Shown here piece by piece: positions 1 through 4,709 of a stretch of 5,588 nucleotides of DNA (position 1 is the first letter of the stretch; every line of letters begins with the position of its first letter). Made by a program: the position numbers and the translations under genes. The DNA comes from Candidatus Neomicrothrix sp. UBA7388 (GTDB lineage: Bacteria; Actinomycetota; Acidimicrobiia; Acidimicrobiales; Poriferisodalaceae). A model generated the notes under the pieces. It was not told the DNA's origin. It saw nothing but the letters and a program-made list of their open reading frames with translations, and ran no database searches. The stretch covers positions 3,484-9,071 of the forward strand of contig DKNM01000053.1 of the NCBI GenBank assembly GCA_002470695.1, in the 5' to 3' direction.

Positions 1-207
1 TCGCCGTTTCTTCACGAAACACCGCCACTTGGACTGCCTGAGCAAGAGATGGCTGCAATCGCCCTATCATTGAGTGTTCGACCGCGACCGCAGACGCCAA
101 GGCTTAAGGACTTGGTTCGTCGGTGGGCACGCAACATCGTGTTGAGTTCCACCGAGCCGGATCCACCGACTCCCCTGCCCAGTAAGCGGAGGTCAGTGAA
201 GTGGTAG
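1..207 (+). CDS. 3' end of an unidentified upstream gene (partial)
   Basis: Frame 1 is open from the first base to a TAG at 205-207, giving 68 residues with no start codon needed inside the window. The tail is rich in proline and arginine (around RPRPQTPRLKDLVRRWAR and a basic end, SKRRSVKW) and has no motif I recognise. The main support is context: the stop overlaps the GTG start of the helicase gene by 7 bp, and the helicase Shine-Dalgarno (GGAGG, 188-192) lies inside this frame. That is the usual look of two coupled genes. In related cassettes a primase, an integrase or a small HTH protein often precedes such an ATPase, but nothing here identifies which. It could also be chance open frame in a leader region. 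Confidence 0.45.
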   Translation, partial: SPFLHETPPLGLPEQEMAAIALSLSVRPRPQTPRLKDLVRRWARNIVLSSTEPDPPTPLPSKRRSVKW

Positions 208-1487
208 CCAATCAAATAGAAATCACCTGCGACATTGCCGAATCGAATAACCGGCGCAAAGTTATAGCTAAACTTGGCACACTCAAGCACGTTGACCGCT
301 TCGACGTGGACCAGCAATTTGCCCGCAGCAAGTGGCGTGAAGCTGTTATCAGCAAGTTTTCGCTAGACGAAAAAGCTCATGAGTTTTTGGATGCCGAGGT
401 GCAGCGAGTAGCAGCAGCAGTCGAAAGCGACGGCAAGCCATGGGTGCCAATTATGAAACGGCTATCGGAAGTCGAAGCGGCTGCGCCTGATTATTTGTGG
501 GATGGGCGGATCGTGCTAAAAACTCTCTCTTGCATCGACGGTGATGGTGGAGTTGGCAAGGGCCTATCCATGATGGACATTGCTGCCCGTGGTTCCCGTG
601 GCGATTGCATGCCGCCAGGCAATGTCCCCGATGGGACATTCGATCCCTGGGGCACGTTGTTTATCACTTCCGAGGATTCGGCAGAGTTTGTTCTGAAGCC
701 ACGTGCCCTAGCCGCCGGTGCAGATGTTAGCCGAATTATCACAATGGCGTCCGTCGAGATACCAGAAGAAGACCGCCGAGCTATTGAGCTACTGCAAGAC
801 GTTGAGCTGATAGAGCGATTGGTAGCCAAAAATGATATCCGTCTTATCGTGATCGACCCCTACTCCGAGTTTATCGACGCACACCTGAACATGAACAGCG
901 ATCCCGACAACCGCAAGGTGCTAGGGCCGCTTGCGGAAATGGCACAGCGGACTAACTCAGCAACCGTGCTAGTTCGACACCTGAATAAGAAAGAGGGACA
1001 GTCGGCACAGTATCGAGGCGTGGGTAGTACGGCACCACTTAACGCATCTCGGGCCGCCTATCTGGTTGCCCCCGATCCTGAAGACCACAGTCAACGGGTG
1101 ATGGCGTGCTGCAAGTTTAACATTGGCCCTAAGCCCCCGTCGCTCCGCTTTACTATCGTGCCTACCGGGACATCCCCTAGTTCACCTGCAAGGGTTCACT
1201 GGGAAGGTGAGTGTGACATGACGGCAGGCGAACTTATGAAGACCAGCAGCAAGGCCACAGGCGGCAAGCTGGAACGTGCCAAGGAGATTATTAAAGAGAT
1301 ACTCAATGACGGGCCACGTGGCAGCAACGAGGTCTTAGGGGCATGTGATGAAGAGGAGATCAGTGAGCGAACTTACCATACTGCTCGCAAATCGCTGGGC
1401 GTTACTTCGGAGCGTATCAGCATCGGGAAAGGTGGAACCGGCCAATGGCTGCTCAGTCTTCCGAGCACAAATGGAGAGGCATTTTGA
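201..1487 (+). CDS. RepA-like AAA_25 family ATPase (putative replicative helicase)
   Basis: This 428-residue protein has the layout of RecA-fold hexameric ATPases of the plasmid RepA/AAA_25 group, which unwind DNA at replication origins of plasmids and phages. The Walker A loop is at residues 114-121 (GDGGVGKG) and the Walker B strand at 215-220 (LIVIDP), followed by the typical YSEF. A conserved HLNK at 260-263 leads into the YRGVGSTAPLNASRAAYLV stretch (271-289) that marks this group. Residues 356-421 form a probable C-terminal winged helix (ISERTYHTARKSLGV, ending in QWLLSL). The first 100 residues are poorly conserved and may be a linker or DNA-binding part. The usual Ser/Thr after the Walker A lysine is Gly121, which could weaken Mg-nucleotide binding. 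The GTG start is chosen because GGAGG (188-192) sits 8 nt upstream and the start overlaps the previous stop. A repeat cluster begins directly after the stop, which fits a replication role. The family call is firm; the exact role as helicase, rather than another DNA-processing ATPase, is inferred. Confidence 0.85.
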   Translation: MVANQIEITCDIAESNNRRKVIAKLGTLKHVDRFDVDQQFARSKWREAVISKFSLDEKAHEFLDAEVQRVAAAVESDGKPWVPIMKRLSEVEAAAPDYLWDGRIVLKTLSCIDGDGGVGKGLSMMDIAARGSRGDCMPPGNVPDGTFDPWGTLFITSEDSAEFVLKPRALAAGADVSRIITMASVEIPEEDRRAIELLQDVELIERLVAKNDIRLIVIDPYSEFIDAHLNMNSDPDNRKVLGPLAEMAQRTNSATVLVRHLNKKEGQSAQYRGVGSTAPLNASRAAYLVAPDPEDHSQRVMACCKFNIGPKPPSLRFTIVPTGTSPSSPARVHWEGECDMTAGELMKTSSKATGGKLERAKEIIKEILNDGPRGSNEVLGACDEEEISERTYHTARKSLGVTSERISIGKGGTGQWLLSLPSTNGEAF

Positions 1488-1632
1488 TTGCAACCTTGCA
1501 CAACACTGCAAACAACATTGCAACCTTGTACCTAGAGAGGGTTATTTTGCAGTCTTGTAATAATACTGCGATTTTAGCCACTTGTGTTTTGCAGCCTTGT
1601 AGAGATTGGGCCTCTGAACAACAAGACTGCAA
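1488..1632 (+). repeat. Iteron-like cluster of 13-bp repeats (putative origin or operator)
   Basis: Four direct copies of a 13-mer fitting TTGCARYCTTGYA occur at 1488-1500 (TTGCAACCTTGCA), 1518-1530 (TTGCAACCTTGTA), 1547-1559 (TTGCAGTCTTGTA) and 1589-1601 (TTGCAGCCTTGTA). Start-to-start spacings are 30, 29 and 42 bp, near whole or constant fractions of helical turns. An inverted copy at 1620-1632 (AACAAGACTGCAA) matches the reverse complement at 12 of 13 positions. Degenerate inverted copies lie at 1499-1511 (11 of 13) and 1559-1571 (9 of 13). The first copy starts on the base after the helicase stop codon and the cluster ends 44 bp before the next start. Iterons beside a replication ATPase gene are typical of plasmid and satellite origins, where an initiator binds them. 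They could equally be operators for the HTH or zinc-ribbon protein encoded downstream. The repeats are seen directly; the function is inferred. Confidence 0.7.
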
Positions 1633-1676
1633 ACTGTCCCACCCACAGCGACTAGAGAAAGCACAGAGGACTCCCG

Positions 1677-1853
1677 ATGGCTGAGCACGACGACATCGAA
1701 TCGCTATTGAATGAAGCATGGTACACCCTAAAGAAAATCAGGCAGGTGATTGGTTTCAGCTGGGAGCTGGAGGCTGAGTTACAGGAAGTCGCCTGGGGAC
1801 TTTACGGGATCGAGCAGGAGCTGCGGCAGCGGAAGCATGGGGGTGCCGGATGA
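1677..1853 (+). CDS. Small acidic helical protein, function unknown
   Basis: A 58-residue frame runs from ATG 1677 to TGA 1851-1853 (MAEHDDIESLLNEA to the end RKHGGAG). A Shine-Dalgarno sequence AGAGGA (1665-1670) lies 6 nt before the ATG. The composition is strongly amphipathic, with acidic, leucine and tryptophan positions spaced as in two helices (about residues 5-24 and 28-52), and no cysteine or membrane segment. I do not recognise the family. It follows the repeat cluster and its stop overlaps another possible ATG (GGATGA, 1849-1853), so it looks like the first gene of the downstream operon. A small helical dimer such as a regulator or a partner of the helicase is possible, but nothing in the sequence proves it. 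Confidence 0.6.
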   Translation: MAEHDDIESLLNEAWYTLKKIRQVIGFSWELEAELQEVAWGLYGIEQELRQRKHGGAG

Positions 1854-1955
1854 CTGTCGCAGAGGGGGGGGCGTGAGGCTTCAGGGAACCTCTGTCCGAA
1901 GAGCGTCACGAAGGGCGCGCAGTTTTTTTCGCAAAAATGGAGTTTATCAAAATGA
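1850..1955 (+). pseudogene. Possible frameshifted mini-gene at a G8 run
   Basis: ATG 1850 overlaps the TGA of the preceding small gene (ATGA). The frame ends after eight codons at TGA 1874-1876, just past a run of eight G (1864-1871). Removing one G lets the frame continue for 34 codons to TGA 1953-1955, which again overlaps the ATG of the zinc-ribbon gene at 1952 (ATGA). Two such junctions, one at each end, are unlikely to be a complete coincidence and suggest a small gene broken by a homopolymer slip, a sequencing indel, or a slippage-controlled frame. The predicted peptide (beginning MTVAEGGREASG, with a CPK and an FFSQKW) has no known motif. The evidence is positional only. The alternative is an 80-bp spacer that carries no gene. 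Confidence 0.3.
1939..1942 (+). promoter_or_regulatory. Shine-Dalgarno site that sets the zinc-ribbon start
   Basis: GGAG lies 9 nt before ATG 1952, a standard distance. The earlier in-frame ATG at 1937 overlaps this site and is preceded only by a T-tract and A-rich sequence with no purine-rich site. Start 1952 is therefore preferred, giving MKICPAC at the N-terminus. Confidence 0.55.
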
Positions 1956-2185
1956 AAATCTGTCCTGCCTGTTCTCAGCAAATGCGAATCAGAACCAGCC
2001 GCATGATTTCAACCACGAAAGAAGCGAGGCGTGAGTGTTTGTCGTGTGGCTACAAAGACGTGGCGACAATTCGCCCCGCCGAGGTCATCGGGATTCGTGT
2101 TGTAGGTACAACAAATAAAGTCCCGCCGATACGAACCAGTCCAGTAAAATCGACTACTACTTCAACTGAGGAGAACCCATGTTAA
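1952..2185 (+). CDS. Zinc-ribbon protein resembling Ogr/Delta activators and the NrdR zinc finger
   Basis: The 77-residue protein starts directly with a zinc ribbon: Cys4-x2-Cys7 (CPAC) and Cys29-x2-Cys32 (CLSCG). Between them is the stretch RIRTSR (12-17), followed by a basic RRECLSCGY. Phage Ogr/Delta activators share CPxC and an RTSR motif, and NrdR has CPxC followed by RRECLSCG, so both comparisons fit. The protein lacks the NrdR ATP-cone domain, and its second Cys pair is tighter than in Ogr. The C-terminal 40 residues are Thr/Ser/Pro-rich and probably disordered. In P2/P4 phages such proteins activate late genes by contacting RNA polymerase; here it would be placed to act on the capsid operon, which is an inference. 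Its TAA overlaps the next gene's ATG (2179). A structural zinc ribbon without regulatory role is the alternative. Confidence 0.6.
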   Translation: MKICPACSQQMRIRTSRMISTTKEARRECLSCGYKDVATIRPAEVIGIRVVGTTNKVPPIRTSPVKSTTTSTEENPC

Positions 2186-2598
2186 CCGTACACGATCTTT
2201 GCAAAAGGTTCGGCGTAAGCAAAAGCACCATCTGGCAATGGCGTAAACAGGGAATCATTCCGCAACCGCTTGTCCTTGGTCCGCAAACGGTTCGCTGGCG
2301 TCTGCAAGATATCCGATTACATGAGCAATGGTTGCTCCGCCGATCCGACTTGCGGGCAAAAGGCTTGGACCCCGATACTGCGGCGGAGCCTGATTACAGT
2401 TTGCCGACGGCTACCGATGCTCACCAAATTGGGCGTGAAGTCGAAGCGTCGAGGGACGAGCCGTCGCCTACGGACAACTCAAGCGACAAAGAAAAACTCA
2501 AAGCACATATCGAGCACCTGCGTCGAAAAGCACTCCAGCTCTGCCTGGATGCTGGTAAAGAAATTCCAAGCGAACTACTGCAGGAGGCAAAACCATGA
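2179..2598 (+). CDS. AlpA/MerR-like helix-turn-helix DNA-binding protein
   Basis: Residues 1-52 form a winged HTH of the excisionase/AlpA (HTH_17) type: LTVHDLCKRFGVSKSTIWQWRKQGIIPQP, then a strand with VRWRLQDI before the final helix. This fold binds DNA as a transcription regulator or as a directionality factor that helps an integrase excise the element; P4 Vis is a relative. At 139 residues it is about twice the length of plain AlpA proteins. Residues 60-105 are polar and likely disordered, and 103-137 form a charged helix (KEKLKAHIEHLRRKALQL) that could mediate dimerisation or contact a partner. Start ATG 2179 follows GAGGAG (2168-2173) by 5 nt and overlaps the zinc-ribbon stop. Its TGA overlaps the capsid ATG (ATGA), with AGGAGG (2582-2587) serving the capsid gene. 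Such tight coupling to a capsid gene is odd for an excisionase; a packaging or regulatory role is possible. Confidence 0.75.
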   Translation: MLTVHDLCKRFGVSKSTIWQWRKQGIIPQPLVLGPQTVRWRLQDIRLHEQWLLRRSDLRAKGLDPDTAAEPDYSLPTATDAHQIGREVEASRDEPSPTDNSSDKEKLKAHIEHLRRKALQLCLDAGKEIPSELLQEAKP

Positions 2599-4004
2599 GC
2601 ATGCAATCTGTAAGTTTTCTACAGGACGAACTTAACGCCAAGATTTCAGAGGCCGAATCGCTCAACGCACTGGCAGAAAGAGAAAACAGGGATTTTACCT
2701 TAGTAGAGAAAAAACGCTGGGACGCTTGGTTTGGTCCGAATGGCAGCATCGAAAAAAAGAAAAACGAAATCGCAGCGGCCAAGGAAACCGAATCACGCAG
2801 GGAATCTTTGTCACTCCAGCGAGCAGCGACAAGCCCAGGCCCCTTCGGCACACTTTCAAATCCCAACATTTTTCCAGGAACGGGTAAAATCATGGCTCAC
2901 TCAAATGGCAACACACCACAACCTGAAGTACGGCTAATCTCTCAACCGCTAAAAGCATTTAAAGGACCTGAAGCTCAGCAAAACGCCTTCGATTGTGGTT
3001 TATGGTTGAAATCGTTTCTAGCGAGAGGGGCAGGCGGCTACGATGAAGAATCAGAGCGGCGCATTTCTGGGCGTGGTTGGGATATTCGTGGCACAGCAAC
3101 CGAAGGCACACCGAGCGCTGGTGGCTACCTCGTGCCGACTCCGCTCTCCAATGCGATTATCGACGTGCGACAACTAGCGGGCATTTCACGAGCACTGTCT
3201 CACGTCGTTCCGATGACTTCCGATACTCTCGACGTAGCGAAAAAAACCGCAGGCACCACGGTTTATTACCCAGGTGAAGCGGGCACTATTACCGACTCTG
3301 ATCAAACGTGGGGATCGGTAACACTCAACGCAAAGAAGCGAGCGATTCTTTCTTATATTTCGCAAGAGTTAAATGATGATTCAATCATCCCGGTGATGGA
3401 TGATTTGGCTTCGCAAATGGGCTTGGACTTGGCGATCCAAGAGGATAACGAATATATCAACGGCGATGGCACTTCGACTTACGGCAATGTCGAGGGACTG
3501 AAGAGCGCGATTGGTTCTGCTGGCATCAATGATGCAACGGCGGGCAGCGATACTTGGCCAGAATTAGCTCTTGTCGATTTTACGGATACGATGGGATTGC
3601 TCCAGAGCAAGTATTGGCCCCGTGGCGTTTCATGGTTGTGCTCGGCTCAATTCTATTATTCGACGATGCTCAACCTCATGTGCGACGCTGGCGGAAATGC
3701 AATCTCGGACATCGAGATGGGTCAGAGAGTTGGCAGACCATTGTTTCTTGGCTCGCCTGTTTACTTCAGCAGCCAAATGCCAATAGCTACAGCGGCTGGC
3801 ACAATCTGCGCTTACTTCGGTAGCTTTGCCGATGGCGTGATGATTGGCGACAGGCTGGGCGTGAGGATTGCGCAGAGCGACCAGTTTGCTTTTGACACTG
3901 ACAGGCTGGCGATTCGTGCAACGTCGAGATACGACATTGTCTGCCATGATGTTGGCGATGCCAGTACGGCGGGTGCAATCGTTGCGCTGAAGACTGCTGC
4001 TTAG
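2595..4004 (+). CDS. HK97-family phage major capsid protein with N-terminal delta domain
   Basis: This 469-residue protein builds the icosahedral shell of HK97-type phages and relatives. The first roughly 100 residues form a helical, charged segment (LQDELNAKISEAESLNALAE and on to KKKNEIAAAKETESRRE) that matches the delta/scaffold domain normally cut off by a prohead protease; HK97 gp5 has a similar 102-residue stretch. The capsid fold begins about residue 175 with GGYLVPTPLSNAIID. The E-loop/P-domain region spans about 215-260 (VYYPGEAGTITDSDQTWGSVTLNAKKRAILSYISQEL), followed by a spine-helix-like 262-290 ending in EYINGDG. Near the C-terminus is the A-domain stretch GRPLFLGSPVYFSSQMP (380-396). 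The stop is TAG 4002-4004. AGGAGG (2582-2587) lies 7 nt before ATG 2595. No protease, portal or terminase gene follows within the window, which is unusual since these usually flank the capsid gene. The identity is strong; whether it forms particles alone is unknown. Confidence 0.93.
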   Translation: MSMQSVSFLQDELNAKISEAESLNALAERENRDFTLVEKKRWDAWFGPNGSIEKKKNEIAAAKETESRRESLSLQRAATSPGPFGTLSNPNIFPGTGKIMAHSNGNTPQPEVRLISQPLKAFKGPEAQQNAFDCGLWLKSFLARGAGGYDEESERRISGRGWDIRGTATEGTPSAGGYLVPTPLSNAIIDVRQLAGISRALSHVVPMTSDTLDVAKKTAGTTVYYPGEAGTITDSDQTWGSVTLNAKKRAILSYISQELNDDSIIPVMDDLASQMGLDLAIQEDNEYINGDGTSTYGNVEGLKSAIGSAGINDATAGSDTWPELALVDFTDTMGLLQSKYWPRGVSWLCSAQFYYSTMLNLMCDAGGNAISDIEMGQRVGRPLFLGSPVYFSSQMPIATAAGTICAYFGSFADGVMIGDRLGVRIAQSDQFAFDTDRLAIRATSRYDIVCHDVGDASTAGAIVALKTAA

Positions 4005-4013
4005 GGTTAGGCG

Positions 4014-4035
4014 GGCCGTTTCTTTATTAGCGGTC
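4014..4035 (+). other. Short hairpin after the capsid stop
   Basis: GGCCG (4014-4018) can pair with CGGTC (4031-4035), using one G-T wobble, around a 12-nt AT-rich loop. It is weak alone and is listed because two stronger hairpins follow at once. A role in transcript end formation or RNA stability is a guess. Confidence 0.3.
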
Positions 4036-4040
4036 AACAA

Positions 4041-4091
4041 CGCGAGCTAGAGACTGGCCGGGCTAAGAAGTCCGGCTGTCTCGCTCTCGCG
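4041..4091 (+). terminator. Long three-part stem-loop after the capsid gene (terminator or structured RNA)
   Basis: A 51-nt hairpin is built from three stacked stems. CGCGAG (4041-4046) pairs with CTCGCG (4086-4091), GAGAC (4050-4054) with GTCTC (4078-4082), and GCCGGGCT (4057-4064) with AGTCCGGC (4069-4076) around a 4-nt loop AAGA. Only small internal loops interrupt it. It lies 36 bp after the capsid stop, between convergent transcription units, where a terminator is expected. No T-tract follows on either strand, so it is not a textbook intrinsic terminator. It may act as a 3' stabiliser, a Rho-related element, a protein-binding RNA or a packaging-type site. Confidence 0.45.
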
Positions 4092-4096
4092 AATAC

Positions 4097-4109
4097 CGCT
4101 CTTTGACAA
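4097..4109 (+). promoter_or_regulatory. boxA-like sequence
   Basis: CGCTCTTTGACAA closely resembles boxA of bacterial rRNA leaders (TGCTCTTTAACAA) and the start of lambda nut boxA (CGCTCTTA). BoxA is bound as RNA by NusB/NusE to suppress termination. Here it sits between two hairpins just after the capsid gene, an arrangement reminiscent of a nut site. One short match in an intergenic region can be chance, and no gene it would serve follows on this strand in the window. Confidence 0.3.
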
Positions 4110-4116
4110 CTTGGTG

Positions 4117-4145
4117 GCCCCGTCGGTGTTGCGAGCTGGCGGGGC
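4117..4145 (+). other. GC-rich hairpin in the convergent intergenic region
   Basis: GCCCCGTC (4117-4124) pairs with GGCGGGGC (4138-4145) over 8 bp, with one T-G wobble and a 13-nt loop. For transcripts arriving from the minus-strand genes it would also form, so it may be a shared end-of-transcript structure. No T-tract adjoins it. From its end to 4277 the sequence turns AT-rich, and I see no gene, repeat or tRNA there. Confidence 0.4.
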
Positions 4146-4277
4146 GTGCGATTGGCAAGGGTCATTTTGTCAAACGCCTGCACCCGTTATGCCATACAAA
4201 AAGTGAAAATGCTCTTCAGCCGCCACAAAGAAAATAAAATGCAATTACTATTGCTATCAAGCTATCGGGCCATCGGG

Positions 4278-4670
4278 TTAGCTCCAATCAAAATATATGC
4301 TAGCGAACACCCCTACAATAACCCCCCAAATTAGAGTAGCAACTGTTCCATTGGCCTCAGACGGCTGAAAGTTACCCAATTTTATCTGCTCACCCCCTGA
4401 TGGATTGAAGTACTCTACCGACTCGAAGATATAGGTCGAGGTCACAACCCAAAAAAGAAACAGGCCGCCGCCAGTAAAGAACTGTGTATTTTCGCTGAAG
4501 AAATTCGCAAGAAGCTGGCCCTCGCCCCAATGCCTCCAAAACCAAGCAACTGTAGCAAGAAACGCAAGTACCCCGAGTGGGCCAAAAAGTACACCCAGCA
4601 AAACAAATGGGATCTCCCTGGTGACTTCTTCCAACACTCTCCGATACTCAGATTTTTTTCTTGAACTCAT
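4278..4670 (-). CDS. Small integral membrane protein with three predicted TM segments
   Basis: The protein has 130 residues when started at ATG 4670, which has GGGGAG (4685-4680) 9 nt upstream. Starts at 4700 (ATG) or 4706 (TTG) would add 10 or 12 residues, with weaker sites. The N-terminus is basic and helical (SSRKKSEYRRVLEEVTREI), so it probably lies in the cytoplasm. Hydrophobic segments are at about 21-45 (FVLLGVLFGPLGVLAFLATVAWFW), 64-82 (FFTGGGLFLFWVVTSTYIF) and 108-127 (VATLIWGVIVGVFASIYF). The 83-107 stretch is polar. No catalytic motif or known family is evident; it is too short and lacks the conserved Cys/Arg/His pattern expected of an exosortase. It follows the PEP-CTERM gene by 39 bp on the same strand and may be co-transcribed, though a functional link is unproven. 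Confidence 0.6.
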   Translation of the reverse strand: MSSRKKSEYRRVLEEVTREIPFVLLGVLFGPLGVLAFLATVAWFWRHWGEGQLLANFFSENTQFFTGGGLFLFWVVTSTYIFESVEYFNPSGGEQIKLGNFQPSEANGTVATLIWGVIVGVFASIYFDWS

Positions 4671-4679
4671 GGAAGCAAA

Positions 4680-4685
4680 CTCCCC
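4680..4685 (-). promoter_or_regulatory. Shine-Dalgarno site for the membrane protein
   Basis: Read on the minus strand this is GGGGAG, 9 nt before ATG 4670. It is the best ribosome site near this gene and decides the start in favour of MSSRKK over the two upstream candidates at 4700 and 4706. Confidence 0.5.
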
Positions 4686-4709
4686 ATACGATTTGAACAT
4701 TAGCAAACA

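Noticed and set aside
12..317. 101-residue minus-strand frame
   Set aside because: It lies opposite the upstream partial frame and the helicase start, has no convincing ribosome site or motif, and the plus-strand helicase clearly occupies the region.
1488..1632. CRISPR array
   Set aside because: Units are only 13 bp, occur in both orientations, and spacers vary from 16 to 29 nt with no cas genes nearby.
1453..1719. 88-residue minus-strand frame with repeated CK, KVA and LQ residues
   Set aside because: Its apparent repetitive protein is just the translation of the 13-bp DNA repeats at 1488-1632; it also overlaps the helicase end and has no support as a gene.
1750..2034. 94-residue plus-strand frame
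   Set aside because: It overlaps the 58-residue protein and the zinc-ribbon gene in another frame, is rich in Arg/Ser/Gly without motif, and lacks a good start site.
2498..2893. 131-residue minus-strand frame opposite the HTH and capsid genes
   Set aside because: The capsid and HTH proteins are clear family members on the plus strand; this frame is a low-complexity Ser/Leu/Phe shadow.
2595..4004. Encapsulin nanocompartment protein
   Set aside because: Encapsulins are about 260-300 residues without a delta domain; this protein has 469 residues, a delta-like N-terminus and phage-type motifs, and no cargo gene is adjacent.
3630..4040. 136-residue minus-strand frame opposite the capsid C-terminus
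   Set aside because: It is a shadow of the capsid reading frame, with no recognisable domain.
4103..4108. TTGACA as a -35 promoter box
   Set aside because: No -10-like hexamer follows at 16-18 bp (the sequence there is GC-rich and inside a hairpin); the same bases are better described as part of a boxA-like motif.
4146..4334. 62-residue plus-strand frame after the capsid
   Set aside because: It has no ribosome site, no motif, and runs into the 3' end of the minus-strand membrane protein gene.
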